From assembly GCA_964587755.1 (NCBI GenBank), contig CAZPMC010000023.1:1-33599 (forward strand): DNA of 33,599 nt, in the 5' to 3' direction. The notes under the pieces were generated by a model, which saw only the letters and a list, made by a program, of their open reading frames with translations, did no database searches and was not told the DNA's origin. Both the position numbers and the translations under genes were made by a program. This DNA is from CAZPMC01 sp964587755 (GTDB taxonomy: Bacteria > Bacillota > Clostridia > Acetivibrionales > DTU013). Positions 25,615 through 33,599 of the stretch are shown in pieces (the first letter of the stretch is position 1; each line of letters starts with the position of its first letter).

Positions 25615-28600
25615 ATGGAAAAGAATAATATATTTATTAGAGGGGCAAGAGAACACAATTTAAAAAATATAGACATAGTGATTCCCAGGGATAAATTTGT
25701 GGTTATCACAGGACTAAGTGGCTCGGGCAAATCATCGCTGGCTTTTGACACGATTTATGCAGAAGGCCAAAGACGTTATGTGGAGTCACTTTCTGCTTAT
25801 GCCCGGCAGTTCCTGGGGCAAATGGAAAAGCCGGATGTAGATTATATTGGCGGGCTTTCACCTGCCATATCAATTGACCAGAAGACCACCAGCAAAAATC
25901 CCAGGTCTACGGTTGGCACTGTCACAGAAATTTATGATTACCTAAGACTCCTTTATGCCCGCATCGGCGTGCCCCACTGTCATATATGCGGAAAGGAGAT
26001 AACCCAGCAGACGGTAGACCAGATGGTTGATGCTATTATGCAGCTTGAAGTGGGTACCAGAATACAACTGCTTGCACCTGTTGTCAGGGGCAGAAAGGGA
26101 GAATACCAAAAGCTGATTGAGGACGCCAGGAAGAATGGCTTTGTCAGAATAAGAGTTGACGGGCAAGTGCATGATGTCAATGATGAGATTAAGCTTGAGA
26201 AAAATAAAAAGCATACAATAGAAATTGTTGTGGACAGGCTTATTGTAAAGCCTGACATTGTAAAGCGCCTGGCAGATTCCATTGAGACATCATTAAACTT
26301 AAGCGGCGGGATAATGACGGTAGATGTTATAGGCGGCGAAGAAATGCTGTTTAGCCAGAATTACGCCTGCAGTGACTGCGGTGTGAGTATTGAGGAAATT
26401 ACCCCGAGACTCTTCTCCTTCAATAATCCATATGGTGCATGTCCCACATGCAGTGGTTTGGGAACACTACTTGAGATTGATCCGGACCTGGTATTGCCCG
26501 ACCGTAGCAAATCCCTTGAAGAAGGTGCAATAAAAGCCGGAGGGTGGAATTTTGAAAACGGTGATAGCTATGCCAGAATGTATATAAATGCGTTGGCAAA
26601 AAAGTACAGATTTAAAATATCGACTCCTGTAAATGAACTTCCCGAACGGATTATCGACATTATTCTATATGGCACAAAGGGAGAAAAGATAAAAATAGAA
26701 TATGAGAAGGAGTATGGGAGCGGCAGCTTTACTGCGGCATTTGAAGGTGTAATAAGGAGTATGGAACGAAGGTACAGGGAAACCCAATCCGACAGCATGA
26801 AGCAGTATTATGAAGGGTTTATGAGCAGTAATCCCTGCCCTGATTGTAAAGGAGCAAGACTTAAAAAAGAAAGCCTTGCAGTTACCGTGGGAGGCCTTAA
26901 TATTAGTGAGCTTACCAAAATGCCCATAGATGAACTAAAGAATTTCTTTGAAAATTTAAGACTTTCTGAAAGAGATGCTCTCATAGGAAGACAAATATTA
27001 AAGGAAATTGATGCAAGGACAGGCTTCTTAGTAGATGTGGGGCTTGATTATCTGACCCTTGCAAGAGCCTCAGCTACACTCTCAGGTGGCGAAGCACAGA
27101 GAATAAGGCTGGCTACCCAGATAGGATCCGGGCTGATGGGAGTTTTGTACATTCTTGACGAACCCAGCATAGGATTGCACCAGCGGGATAACAATCGCCT
27201 GATTGGAGCACTTACCCGCTTGAGAGACCTTGGGAATACACTTATAGTTGTTGAGCATGACGAGGATACAATGTATGCTGCAGACCATATCATTGACATG
27301 GGACCGGGTCCTGGGGTCCATGGAGGAAGTGTTGTGGTTCAGGGGACAATAGACGACATTAAGGCTTGTCCTTCCTCTGAGACTGGGCTGTATCTAAGCG
27401 GTAAAAAAGCCATACCTGTACCAAATGAGCGGCACAAGCCAAATGGCAAATGGTTGAAGATAATAGGGGCTAAGGAGAACAATCTAAAAAATATTAATGT
27501 AGAAATCCCCCTAGGTGTTTTAACTGCAGTAACAGGTGTTTCAGGGTCAGGGAAAAGCTCTCTTATAAATGAGATATTGTATAAGAGGCTTGCAGTTGAG
27601 CTTAACCGGGCCAGGAAAAAAGTTGGTGCACACGATGAAATTATCGGCATAGAATATCTTGACAAGGTTATAGAGATAGACCAATCACCTATCGGCAGGA
27701 CACCCAGATCGAATCCCGCCACCTATACAGGGGTTTTTGACATAATACGGGAAGTATATGCAGGAACTACAGAGGCAAAAATGAGAGGATACAAAGCCGG
27801 ACGCTTCAGCTTTAATGTTAAGGGAGGACGTTGTGAGGCGTGCAGGGGTGAAGGTATTATAAAAATTGAGATGCACTTTTTGCCGGATATATATGTACCC
27901 TGTGATGTTTGTAAAGGAAAACAGTACAATAGAGAAACCCTGGAGGTCAAATACAAGGGAAAGAGTATTCATGATATACTGGACATGACGATAGAAGAAG
28001 CATTGGAATTTTTTAAAAACATACCGAGAATACGCAAAAAGTTTCAAACCCTCTATGATGTGGGGCTTGGTTATGTAAAGGTAGGCCAGCCGTCAACTAC
28101 ATTATCCGGCGGTGAAGCCCAAAGAGTCAAACTGGCAACAGAGCTTTCAAGACAAGCGACGGGTAAAACATTGTATATACTGGATGAGCCGACTACAGGG
28201 CTGCATGTGGCGGATGTTCACCGACTGGTTAACATATTAAAAAGATTAGTTGATGCAGGCAATTCAGTAATTATAATTGAACACAATCTGGATGTTATTA
28301 AGACTGCAGACTATATTATAGACCTGGGACCTGACGGCGGAGGAAAGGGCGGTTATGTCATAGCAACAGGTACACCTGAGGAAGTAGCAGCTTGTGAACA
28401 GTCCTATACAGGACAGTTTCTTAAAAGGATAATATCGGGCAATGCTAATTATCATTACTCGACTTATCCCCCTTATATCTTGATTGTTCCTTATTTGGGG
28501 TCAGCCAGCCTAAAACCTCTCGGGCTTACAAAAAGGATAAGGAATACCAGTATGAAAAACAAAATGGCACAATCATCATTAAAAATGCCTCCGACTCCAC

Positions 28601-28656
28601 CAACCAATCCTGGGTTTGACATTAAAAAACACCTCCCATTTCCTGACGCAAATTAA
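25615..28656 (+). CDS. uvrA: Excinuclease ABC subunit A, with abnormal C-terminal extension
   Basis: 1013 residues, where the family is usually about 940-955. It is the damage-sensing ABC ATPase of excision repair. Seen in order are Walker A GLSGSGKSS (33-41), a first zinc module (CSDCG..CPTCSG), signature TLSGGEAQRIRLA with ILDEPSIGLH, second Walker A GVSGSGKSS, and a second zinc module (CEACRG..CDVCKG). The second signature is TLSGGEAQRVKLA with ILDEPTTGLH. The recognisable protein ends at YTGQFLKRII (about residue 940). The next 73 residues are Tyr/Pro/Lys-rich, without family resemblance, and overlap an antisense small gene at 28491-28622. The normal stop seems to have been lost. AAGG lies before the ATG. 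Confidence 0.95.
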   Translation: MEKNNIFIRGAREHNLKNIDIVIPRDKFVVITGLSGSGKSSLAFDTIYAEGQRRYVESLSAYARQFLGQMEKPDVDYIGGLSPAISIDQKTTSKNPRSTVGTVTEIYDYLRLLYARIGVPHCHICGKEITQQTVDQMVDAIMQLEVGTRIQLLAPVVRGRKGEYQKLIEDARKNGFVRIRVDGQVHDVNDEIKLEKNKKHTIEIVVDRLIVKPDIVKRLADSIETSLNLSGGIMTVDVIGGEEMLFSQNYACSDCGVSIEEITPRLFSFNNPYGACPTCSGLGTLLEIDPDLVLPDRSKSLEEGAIKAGGWNFENGDSYARMYINALAKKYRFKISTPVNELPERIIDIILYGTKGEKIKIEYEKEYGSGSFTAAFEGVIRSMERRYRETQSDSMKQYYEGFMSSNPCPDCKGARLKKESLAVTVGGLNISELTKMPIDELKNFFENLRLSERDALIGRQILKEIDARTGFLVDVGLDYLTLARASATLSGGEAQRIRLATQIGSGLMGVLYILDEPSIGLHQRDNNRLIGALTRLRDLGNTLIVVEHDEDTMYAADHIIDMGPGPGVHGGSVVVQGTIDDIKACPSSETGLYLSGKKAIPVPNERHKPNGKWLKIIGAKENNLKNINVEIPLGVLTAVTGVSGSGKSSLINEILYKRLAVELNRARKKVGAHDEIIGIEYLDKVIEIDQSPIGRTPRSNPATYTGVFDIIREVYAGTTEAKMRGYKAGRFSFNVKGGRCEACRGEGIIKIEMHFLPDIYVPCDVCKGKQYNRETLEVKYKGKSIHDILDMTIEEALEFFKNIPRIRKKFQTLYDVGLGYVKVGQPSTTLSGGEAQRVKLATELSRQATGKTLYILDEPTTGLHVADVHRLVNILKRLVDAGNSVIIIEHNLDVIKTADYIIDLGPDGGGKGGYVIATGTPEEVAACEQSYTGQFLKRIISGNANYHYSTYPPYILIVPYLGSASLKPLGLTKRIRNTSMKNKMAQSSLKMPPTPPTNPGFDIKKHLPFPDAN
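28491..28622 (-). CDS. Small membrane protein (43 residues, YjcZ-like style), antisense to the uvrA tail
   Basis: The 44-codon frame on the minus strand has a strong GGGAGGT site 8 bases before its ATG. It encodes a Gly-rich start (GLVGGVGGIF), then NDDCA, one membrane helix (about residues 19-32, ILFFILVFLILFV) and a short basic end. This layout, with a Gly-rich head, acidic/Cys turn and a single helix, recalls the tiny YjcZ/sporulation-type proteins common in Firmicutes. It lies wholly within the non-conserved 3' extension of uvrA. The ribosome binding site and hydrophobic segment argue it is real. Family assignment is a guess. Confidence 0.6.
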   Translation of the reverse strand: MSNPGLVGGVGGIFNDDCAILFFILVFLILFVSPRGFRLADPK

Positions 28657-28875
28657 AATAAGTATTTGCATAACTGCTAATATAAATATATTCTATGGGG
28701 CATTAAAGGGTTACAAAAAACTGGTTATAATTATTTTGGCAGGGCAAATCATAAATCAATTTAATAGTTTAAGTATTTTCACATATTGTTAACAAACAAG
28801 ATGACGTTTTTTGGAGTATAATAATAATTGAGCAGAGTAATAATCAGCAGCAATAGTGAAGGGAGTTGAGGAATT

Positions 28876-31107
28876 ATGACAATGTGCTCGGTTTGTAAAA
28901 AAAATTATGCAGTTGTTTTTATAACAAAAATATATGACGGAATACAAAAACAAGAAGGACTTTGCTTGTCATGCGCCAAAAAACAGAATATTCATCCTAT
29001 AAATCAATTAATCGAGCAGACGGGTATGTCCGATGAGGATATAGATAATCTCAACAAACAGATGGGTAATATGTTCGGATTTATTGATTCCAATGAAAAT
29101 GATAATGATAAGACGAATAAAGAATTACCGGAGGAATCAGACAATAAAAGCGGTACGAGAACTAAAACCCAGGAAAAGAAAACCTTAAAAAAGAAGAAGT
29201 ATTTGAATACCTATGGTACGAACCTGACGGATATGGCCCGTGAAGATAAAATTGACAGGGTAATAGGCAGGGAAAGGGAAATAGACAGAGTTGTACAGAT
29301 ACTAAACAGACGAAGCAAAAACAATCCTGTGCTAATAGGAGAGCCCGGCGTCGGTAAGACTGCCATAGCCGAAGGGCTTGCGGTGAGGATTGCAAAGCGT
29401 CAGGTACCTGCCAAGCTTTTTAATGCTGAAATATATTTATTGGACTTAACAAGCATTGTTGCCGGAACCCAGTTCAGAGGCCAGTTTGAAAGCCGTATGA
29501 AGAGCATTATCGAAGAAGCCAAGGCTCTGGGAAATGTTATTTTGGTCATCGATGAGCTTCATAATATAATGGGTGCCGGAGAGGCAGAGGGAGCAATGAA
29601 TGCTGCCAACATTCTAAAGCCCGCCTTGTCAAAAGGAGAGATTCAGGTTATTGGCGCCACCACTATTAAAGAGTATCGAAGGTATGTTGAAAAGGATTCT
29701 GCCCTTGAGAGGAGATTTCAGCCTGTGCTGGTGGAAGAGCCGTCTGTGGAGGAGACAATTGAAATTTTAAAGGGAATTAAGGATTACTACGAAAATTACC
29801 ATAGAGTGAAAATAACAGATGAGGTAATTGAAGCTGCTGTAAGATTATCTGAAAGATATATAACAGACAGGTTTTTGCCTGACAAAGCCATAGATGTAAT
29901 AGACGAAGCAGGCTCCAGAGCTAACCTGAAGAATTCAGATCTGGTTGAGCTAGAGGCCTTAAAATCTGAATTAAGCAAGGTTCAAGAGGATAAGGAGTCC
30001 GCAATTTCTGCCGATTCTATTGAGGATTACCAAAAAGCGGCTGAATTAAAGGTTCGCGAGTGCAAGCTACTCCAAAGGATAAAGGAAATGGAGGAGAAGA
30101 ACAAGGTAGATGTTTTGTCTGTTGACGATATTGCATTTATCATCGAAAGCTGGACGAAGATACCTGTTCAAAAGCTGACCCGGGTTGAATCCGAAAAGTT
30201 AATGAATCTAGAGGAAAGGCTTCATAGAAGAGTTATCGGACAGGATGAGGCGGTTAATAGTATTGCTAAATCAATTAGAAGAAACAGAGCGGGCTTCCGA
30301 AAGAAAAAGAAACCGTCTTCCTTTGTGTTTGTGGGTCCAACGGGAGTAGGTAAAACCGAATTAGTTAGAGCTTTGGCCGAAGAGCTTTTTGAGACAGAGG
30401 AAGCACTTATTAGACTTGATATGTCTGAATATATGGAAAAGCACACTGTTTCAAAGCTGATTGGATCCCCGCCGGGGTATGTGGGATATGATGATGGAGG
30501 CCAGCTTACTGAGCTTGTTAGAAGAAAGCCCTTTTCAGTTATTTTAATGGATGAAATAGAAAAGGCCCATCCCGATGTATTTAATATGCTGCTTCAGATA
30601 CTTGAGGACGGAAGGCTTACGGACAGCCACGGACGGGTTGTAAATTTTGAAAATACAATTATCATTATGACATCAAATGCGGGCACTACTCTTAAGGCAA
30701 ACGGTATAGGATTTGCCAATGACGGCTATAAGGCATTGGAGAGCAGGGCGAAGGACAGTCTCAAGGAGATATTCAGACCTGAGTTTTTAAACAGGCTGGA
30801 TGAGATTGTTGTATTCAAAGAGCTGACCAGGGAGGAATTGAGCAAAATCATATCCCTCATGTTCAGCGAGGTGGCTTCTGAAGCTGCCCACAAAGGCATA
30901 TCCCTTGAATTTACAGATGCCGCAAATGATTTCATACTGGAGAAGGGATACGACCCGAAATACGGAGCAAGGCCTCTTAGAAGGACAATACAGAAATATA
31001 TTGAAGATGAGCTGACGGAGAAATATTTCCTCGGGAAAATAAAGCCCGGCGCCAGGATAAAGGTAGACGCCCCCGACGGGGAGATAGTCCTTAGGGCTGA
31101 AAGATAA
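28876..31107 (+). CDS. clpE: ClpE-type AAA+ unfoldase (Clp protease ATPase subunit)
   Basis: 743 residues. The N-terminal zinc finger has Cys4-x2-Cys7 and Cys30-x2-Cys33, in place of the usual Clp N-domain repeats. After a charged linker comes the first AAA+ module (GEPGVGKT, VILVIDELHNI). A middle region has a UVR-like helix (YQKAAELKVRE). The second AAA+ module (GPTGVGKTE, VILMDEIEKAHPD, FLNRLDE) carries the tripeptide IGF in ANGIGF that docks ClpP. The zinc finger marks ClpE rather than ClpC. GAGG precedes the ATG. A TATAAT lies at 28817-28822 without a convincing -35, and no CtsR heptad or CIRCE element was seen in the 219-bp gap. ClpP is not in the window. Confidence 0.9.
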   Translation: MTMCSVCKKNYAVVFITKIYDGIQKQEGLCLSCAKKQNIHPINQLIEQTGMSDEDIDNLNKQMGNMFGFIDSNENDNDKTNKELPEESDNKSGTRTKTQEKKTLKKKKYLNTYGTNLTDMAREDKIDRVIGREREIDRVVQILNRRSKNNPVLIGEPGVGKTAIAEGLAVRIAKRQVPAKLFNAEIYLLDLTSIVAGTQFRGQFESRMKSIIEEAKALGNVILVIDELHNIMGAGEAEGAMNAANILKPALSKGEIQVIGATTIKEYRRYVEKDSALERRFQPVLVEEPSVEETIEILKGIKDYYENYHRVKITDEVIEAAVRLSERYITDRFLPDKAIDVIDEAGSRANLKNSDLVELEALKSELSKVQEDKESAISADSIEDYQKAAELKVRECKLLQRIKEMEEKNKVDVLSVDDIAFIIESWTKIPVQKLTRVESEKLMNLEERLHRRVIGQDEAVNSIAKSIRRNRAGFRKKKKPSSFVFVGPTGVGKTELVRALAEELFETEEALIRLDMSEYMEKHTVSKLIGSPPGYVGYDDGGQLTELVRRKPFSVILMDEIEKAHPDVFNMLLQILEDGRLTDSHGRVVNFENTIIIMTSNAGTTLKANGIGFANDGYKALESRAKDSLKEIFRPEFLNRLDEIVVFKELTREELSKIISLMFSEVASEAAHKGISLEFTDAANDFILEKGYDPKYGARPLRRTIQKYIEDELTEKYFLGKIKPGARIKVDAPDGEIVLRAER

Positions 31108-31178
31108 GAGACAATTGCAGGGAGCGGATAGTCTTATCAGTAGCTAGTCTGAGATTTTGCAAGCCAAATGAAAAATGG

Positions 31179-31207
31179 AGTCAGGCTTGTATGTCTGGTT
31201 ACTTTTT
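31179..31207 (+). terminator. Possible weak terminator after clpE
   Basis: AGTCAGGC (31179-31186) pairs with GTCTGGTT (31193-31200) around a 6-base loop, using three G-U pairs, and is followed by ACTTTTT. It overlaps the stop codon of the convergent lipoprotein gene. Confidence 0.4.
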
Positions 31208-32191
31208 AAAAATAACAACTGTTTTGCCTGTGGACTGGCTTGTGCCTAGTATAACTTTGCCTTTTCGGTAAGAAAGGCCGGTTATATCCGCGCCGGGTTC
31301 AAACAGGGTTTCACCGTTCTCGTTGACTATTGTGTATTTGTCGGTGTCCGGTTCGTAGTGAATAAGAATACCGTTAACGCTTTCTGTCGGCGATGGATGC
31401 TCGTATTCGGAATATGCCCTTTGGCACTCTTCGATAAATGGGTGATGCTTTTCTAGCAATTCATCGTAGTTCTCAAATTCACCGATCGTCTTATTGTTTT
31501 TTAAGTCGCACATAAAGAATTTGTCATCTTTTTTGAAGATAAATTTTTCGCTGTCCCCGAAAATGGTGTACTGTCTTGTGTGGGCAAGCTCCCTGCCTGA
31601 CTTGAAATATATATCCAGACCTTCGAGCAAAATATTAAGCTCTTTATCCAAAATGTAATAATTCGAATTTGCATCATCAAATGTATCATTACAGATAAAT
31701 ATATCCGGGTTGGGAGAATAGATTTCGATATATGACTGGCTATCCCTTATTGTTTTTCCTGTCGAATCAATTATTATGTATCTGTTCAGGCTGTTATCAA
31801 ATACCGAGGTAAGCCCTGTGCTGCCGAATAATCTTATTTGCTCCCATTCCGGTTTCATTACCGTGTTCCCATGCAAGTCCATAAATCCATATTGGGTAGA
31901 AGAGCCATCAAATGTAGAAAAAACAGCATAACCGTTAGAGTATTTGATGCTGTCCAGATTTATAACCTTGCTTACTTTGTTGTCTAAAGCAAAGGGCTTA
32001 AGTCCGTCGCTGTCTCCATTCAGGCGGATAAAGCCATATAAATCGCCTTTTTTATAAAATCCCATACCGCCTGCATCCTTAAAATAATCATAGTCTGAAA
32101 CGACAGTAAATTTATTGCTCTTAACTGTACAGGAGCATAAAACCAAAGTTGATAATATAAAAATCAAACATTTTAGCCTTAATTTGATCAT
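31199..32191 (-). CDS. Putative lipoprotein with WG-like repeats
   Basis: 330 residues. The N-terminus is a lipoprotein signal: basic MIKLRLK, hydrophobic core, and LCSC with Cys21 the likely lipidated residue. Cys19 just before it is unusual. The mature part is beta-rich and contains WG-repeat-like units with aromatic substitutions (YGFIRLNGD at 52-60, YGFMDLHGNTVMKPEW from 101). Near the end, IVNENGETLFEPG fits the same repeat pattern. WG-repeat proteins are often surface-exposed and of unknown binding function. AGGAG precedes the ATG. No partner gene adjoins it. Confidence 0.75.
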   Translation of the reverse strand: MIKLRLKCLIFILSTLVLCSCTVKSNKFTVVSDYDYFKDAGGMGFYKKGDLYGFIRLNGDSDGLKPFALDNKVSKVINLDSIKYSNGYAVFSTFDGSSTQYGFMDLHGNTVMKPEWEQIRLFGSTGLTSVFDNSLNRYIIIDSTGKTIRDSQSYIEIYSPNPDIFICNDTFDDANSNYYILDKELNILLEGLDIYFKSGRELAHTRQYTIFGDSEKFIFKKDDKFFMCDLKNNKTIGEFENYDELLEKHHPFIEECQRAYSEYEHPSPTESVNGILIHYEPDTDKYTIVNENGETLFEPGADITGLSYRKGKVILGTSQSTGKTVVIFKK

Positions 32192-32373
32192 AAACTTTCT
32201 CCTGAAAAATTAAAATATCTAGCAATAGTTATTGGACTTTATTAATTACTAAAATGTTTCATATATTGATATTAATAGTCGAAAGCAACAGAGCGCCAAG
32301 TTCAAAGGATGCTTGTTCAGCTACAATGTACTAAAAAGAATACATAACTTTGTGAAATAATTCGTAAACTTGG

Positions 32374-32402
32374 TTGAAAAAGCTAACTTTCGGTGGTATA
32401 AT
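32374..32402 (+). promoter_or_regulatory. Promoter of the NuoE/NuoF-type (hydrogenase) operon
   Basis: TTGAAA (32374-32379) and a perfect TATAAT (32397-32402) are 17 bp apart. Transcription would begin near 32409, giving a leader of about 198 bases. The first Rex operator begins about 12 bases after the predicted start. The rest of the 415-bp gap (32192-32373) shows nothing I recognise. Confidence 0.65.
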
Positions 32403-32420
32403 GTATTTAAATCAAAACAC

Positions 32421-32438
32421 TTGTTAATAAATTAACAA
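32421..32438 (+). promoter_or_regulatory. Rex operator 1 (exact consensus)
   Basis: TTGTTAATAAATTAACAA matches the Rex consensus TTGTTAA-N4-TTAACAA at every defined position. Rex is the NADH/NAD+-sensing repressor of clostridial fermentation and hydrogenase genes. Position just downstream of the predicted transcription start suits repression. Confidence 0.85.
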
Positions 32439-32477
32439 AAACAGGCAGTAAAATCAATTTAGTTCACATCACAGTTG

Positions 32478-32557
32478 CAGCTTTGGCGACTCTCAATCAA
32501 TACTTCTAATGTTGTTACAGCATTGGCGGCTTCATGCAATACTTTAATGTTAATTTT
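32478..32557 (+). repeat. Imperfect tandem 40-bp duplication in the operon leader
   Basis: The unit starting CAGCTTTGGCGACT at 32478 recurs as CAGCATTGGCGGCT at 32518, and CAATACTT..AATGTT follows in both with small indels. The second Rex operator falls at the end of the second unit. Confidence 0.6.
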
Positions 32558-32564
32558 TTAACAA
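32547..32564 (+). promoter_or_regulatory. Rex operator 2 (near-consensus)
   Basis: ATGTTAATTTTTTAACAA differs from the Rex consensus only at the first base. It is 126 bp downstream of operator 1 and about 43 bp before the ATG. Confidence 0.65.
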
Positions 32565-32606
32565 TTTCATATTGACCTGCAGAATATCATTTCAAGGGGG
32601 TATCTT

Positions 32607-33122
32607 ATGAGCGTCCAAACAAAAACTTGCGCGTGCAAAAAGGAAACCGACCGGGAAAAGTACGAAAGAATTGCTGAGGTGATTGAAGAATTAAAGGATA
32701 AAGAAGGTTCCTTAATTCAAATTTTGCATATGGCACAGGGCATATACGGATATTTGCCTCTTAAGCTTCAGCAGTTTATTGCGGAGAAACTGGATAAGCC
32801 GCTATCTGAGGTAAGCGGGGTTGTCACCTTCTATTCTTATTTTTCAATGAATCCAAGGGGAGAAAACACAATCAGGGTTTGTTTAGGAACTGCCTGTTAT
32901 GTCCGGGGCGGCAAAAAAATCATTGAAAAGCTTCGGGAGATTCTGGGCATCGAAGTGGGAGAAACGACTGAGGATGGTAAATTTACACTTGAGGTAATGA
33001 GGTGCATCGGGGCTTGCGGCCTGGCTCCTGCCATGACCATCAATGACAAGGTTTATAAGCAGGTAAACCCGGATAAGCTCAGAGGCATTATCGATATGTA
33101 CAAAGGGGGTGTTAAGGCGTGA
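32607..33122 (+). CDS. nuoE: NuoE-type [2Fe-2S] subunit, probably HydC of a bifurcating hydrogenase
   Basis: 171 residues. After a Cys-containing leader (CACKKE) comes the helical N-terminal part (LIQILHMAQGIYGYLPLKLQQFIAEKL). The thioredoxin-like [2Fe-2S] domain has ligands CLGTAC (C-x4-C) and CIGAC (C-x3-C), the standard NuoE/HydC pattern. Such proteins pass electrons within NADH dehydrogenase-type modules of [FeFe] hydrogenases and formate dehydrogenases. Two Rex sites and the following NuoF-like gene point to an NAD-linked, probably electron-bifurcating hydrogenase. The catalytic subunit lies beyond the window. AAGGGGG precedes the ATG, and the stop overlaps the next start (GTGA). Confidence 0.92.
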   Translation: MSVQTKTCACKKETDREKYERIAEVIEELKDKEGSLIQILHMAQGIYGYLPLKLQQFIAEKLDKPLSEVSGVVTFYSYFSMNPRGENTIRVCLGTACYVRGGKKIIEKLREILGIEVGETTEDGKFTLEVMRCIGACGLAPAMTINDKVYKQVNPDKLRGIIDMYKGGVKA

Positions 33123-33599
33123 CTGAGAAGCTAAACATCCATAGTCTTAATGACCTTATTAAAATAAAAGAGCGATTCCACAAAAAGCTTGGTAAAAAGA
33201 AATTTAGAATACTGATATGCTCCGGAGGTGGATGTGTTTCTTCAAATTGCCATGAGATAAAAGAAGCTCTTTTAAGCTGCCTTGAGGAGCAAAAGCTCTC
33301 CGATACGGTATTGGTATCTGAAACAGGATGTATAGGCACATGTGATATAGGACCTGTAATGGTTATTACAGCTTTGGAGAAGTCCGGTGCTGAAAATACC
33401 GGTAGAAGTGTTTTTTACACAATGCTGTCACCAAAAGACATCGGGGCAATAGTTCAATCACATTTGGTAGAAGGAAAAATTAAAACAGATAAAACTTATT
33501 ATGACAGAGAAAAAGGAATAAATATACCGTTTATAGATGAGATAGACTACTTTAAATATCAAACGAAAATTGCACTCAGAAATTGCGGTGCCATAGACT
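33119..33599 (+). CDS. nuoF: NuoF/HydB-type flavin diaphorase subunit (5' part, runs off window)
   Basis: The frame from GTG 33119 is open to the window end (160 codons), with GGGGGT as ribosome binding site. The N-terminal thioredoxin-like [2Fe-2S] domain shows CSGGGC (C-x4-C) and CIGTC (C-x3-C). It is followed by PFIDEIDYFKYQTKIALRNCG, the start of the FMN/NADH-binding NuoF module in HydB/HndC-type subunits (classically FFKKQxRIALRNCG). It would carry electrons between NADH and the hydrogenase or ferredoxin. The 4-bp overlap with the upstream gene shows tight coupling. Confidence 0.9.
   Translation, partial: MTEKLNIHSLNDLIKIKERFHKKLGKKKFRILICSGGGCVSSNCHEIKEALLSCLEEQKLSDTVLVSETGCIGTCDIGPVMVITALEKSGAENTGRSVFYTMLSPKDIGAIVQSHLVEGKIKTDKTYYDREKGINIPFIDEIDYFKYQTKIALRNCGAID

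Noticed and set aside
28264..28455. 63-codon minus-strand ORF with GGGGGA upstream, following the 43-residue small gene.
   Set aside because: It lies opposite the conserved uvrA C-terminal coding region and its translation looks like an antisense shadow.
28786..28800. TTGTTAACAA palindrome upstream of clpE, resembling a Rex half-site.
   Set aside because: The N4 spacer and second TTAACAA half are missing, so it does not fit the Rex operator.

Overview
The window looks like chromosome of an anaerobic, low-GC, spore-forming member of the Clostridia. Supporting signs are AT-rich intergenic DNA, strong GGAGG ribosome binding sites, two hydrogenase-related loci (a group B-type [FeFe] hydrogenase and a Rex-controlled NuoE/NuoF-type operon), a YtvI-like sporulation permease, a membrane pyrophosphatase beside a sodium-pump decarboxylase subunit, and a zinc-finger ClpE-type chaperone. 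A Ruminiclostridium/Acetivibrio-like relative is my guess. Species cannot be fixed from sequence reading alone. No phage, CRISPR array, tRNA, rRNA or complete insertion sequence was seen.

Layout, left to right. 1-602: 5' part of a tocopherol-cyclase-like gene (minus). 784-4918: a two-gene heterodimeric ABC exporter whose second gene is interrupted only by a 10-N assembly gap. 4921-4998: probable remnant of an S66 peptidase. 5020-7057 (minus): an Lrp/AsnC regulator overlapping pruA (glutamate-semialdehyde dehydrogenase). 7294-9118: a c-di-GMP protein (degenerate GGDEF, intact EAL), then a bacteriohemerythrin. 9258-12686: ion-pump cluster hppA, oadB and a 44-residue gamma-like subunit. 12785-15328 (minus): YtvI-like permease, then group B [FeFe] hydrogenase. 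15428-15658: subtilase remnant. 15662-17061 (minus): LysM-CAP secreted protein and an orphan corrinoid protein. 17219-22114: divergent type IIA topoisomerase pair plus a TVP38/VTT membrane protein. 22107-23456 (minus): aspartate kinase. 23614-28656: uvrB-uvrA behind a LexA box. 28491-28622 (minus): a tiny membrane-protein gene antisense to an abnormal uvrA tail. 28876-31107: clpE. 31199-32191 (minus): lipoprotein. 32607-33599: start of a NuoE/NuoF-type operon, probably an electron-bifurcating hydrogenase, with two Rex operators in its leader.

Most of the window is core metabolism, DNA maintenance and redox control. The items most worth following up are the Rex-controlled hydrogenase promoter with its duplicated leader, the uvrA 3' extension overprinted by an antisense small gene, the divergent topoisomerase pair with an unusual quinolone-site residue, the group B hydrogenase, and a family of short imperfect palindromes (7164, 12692, 16392) whose arms differ only by changes that keep G-U pairing on one strand. 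I saw no clearly new multi-gene system.
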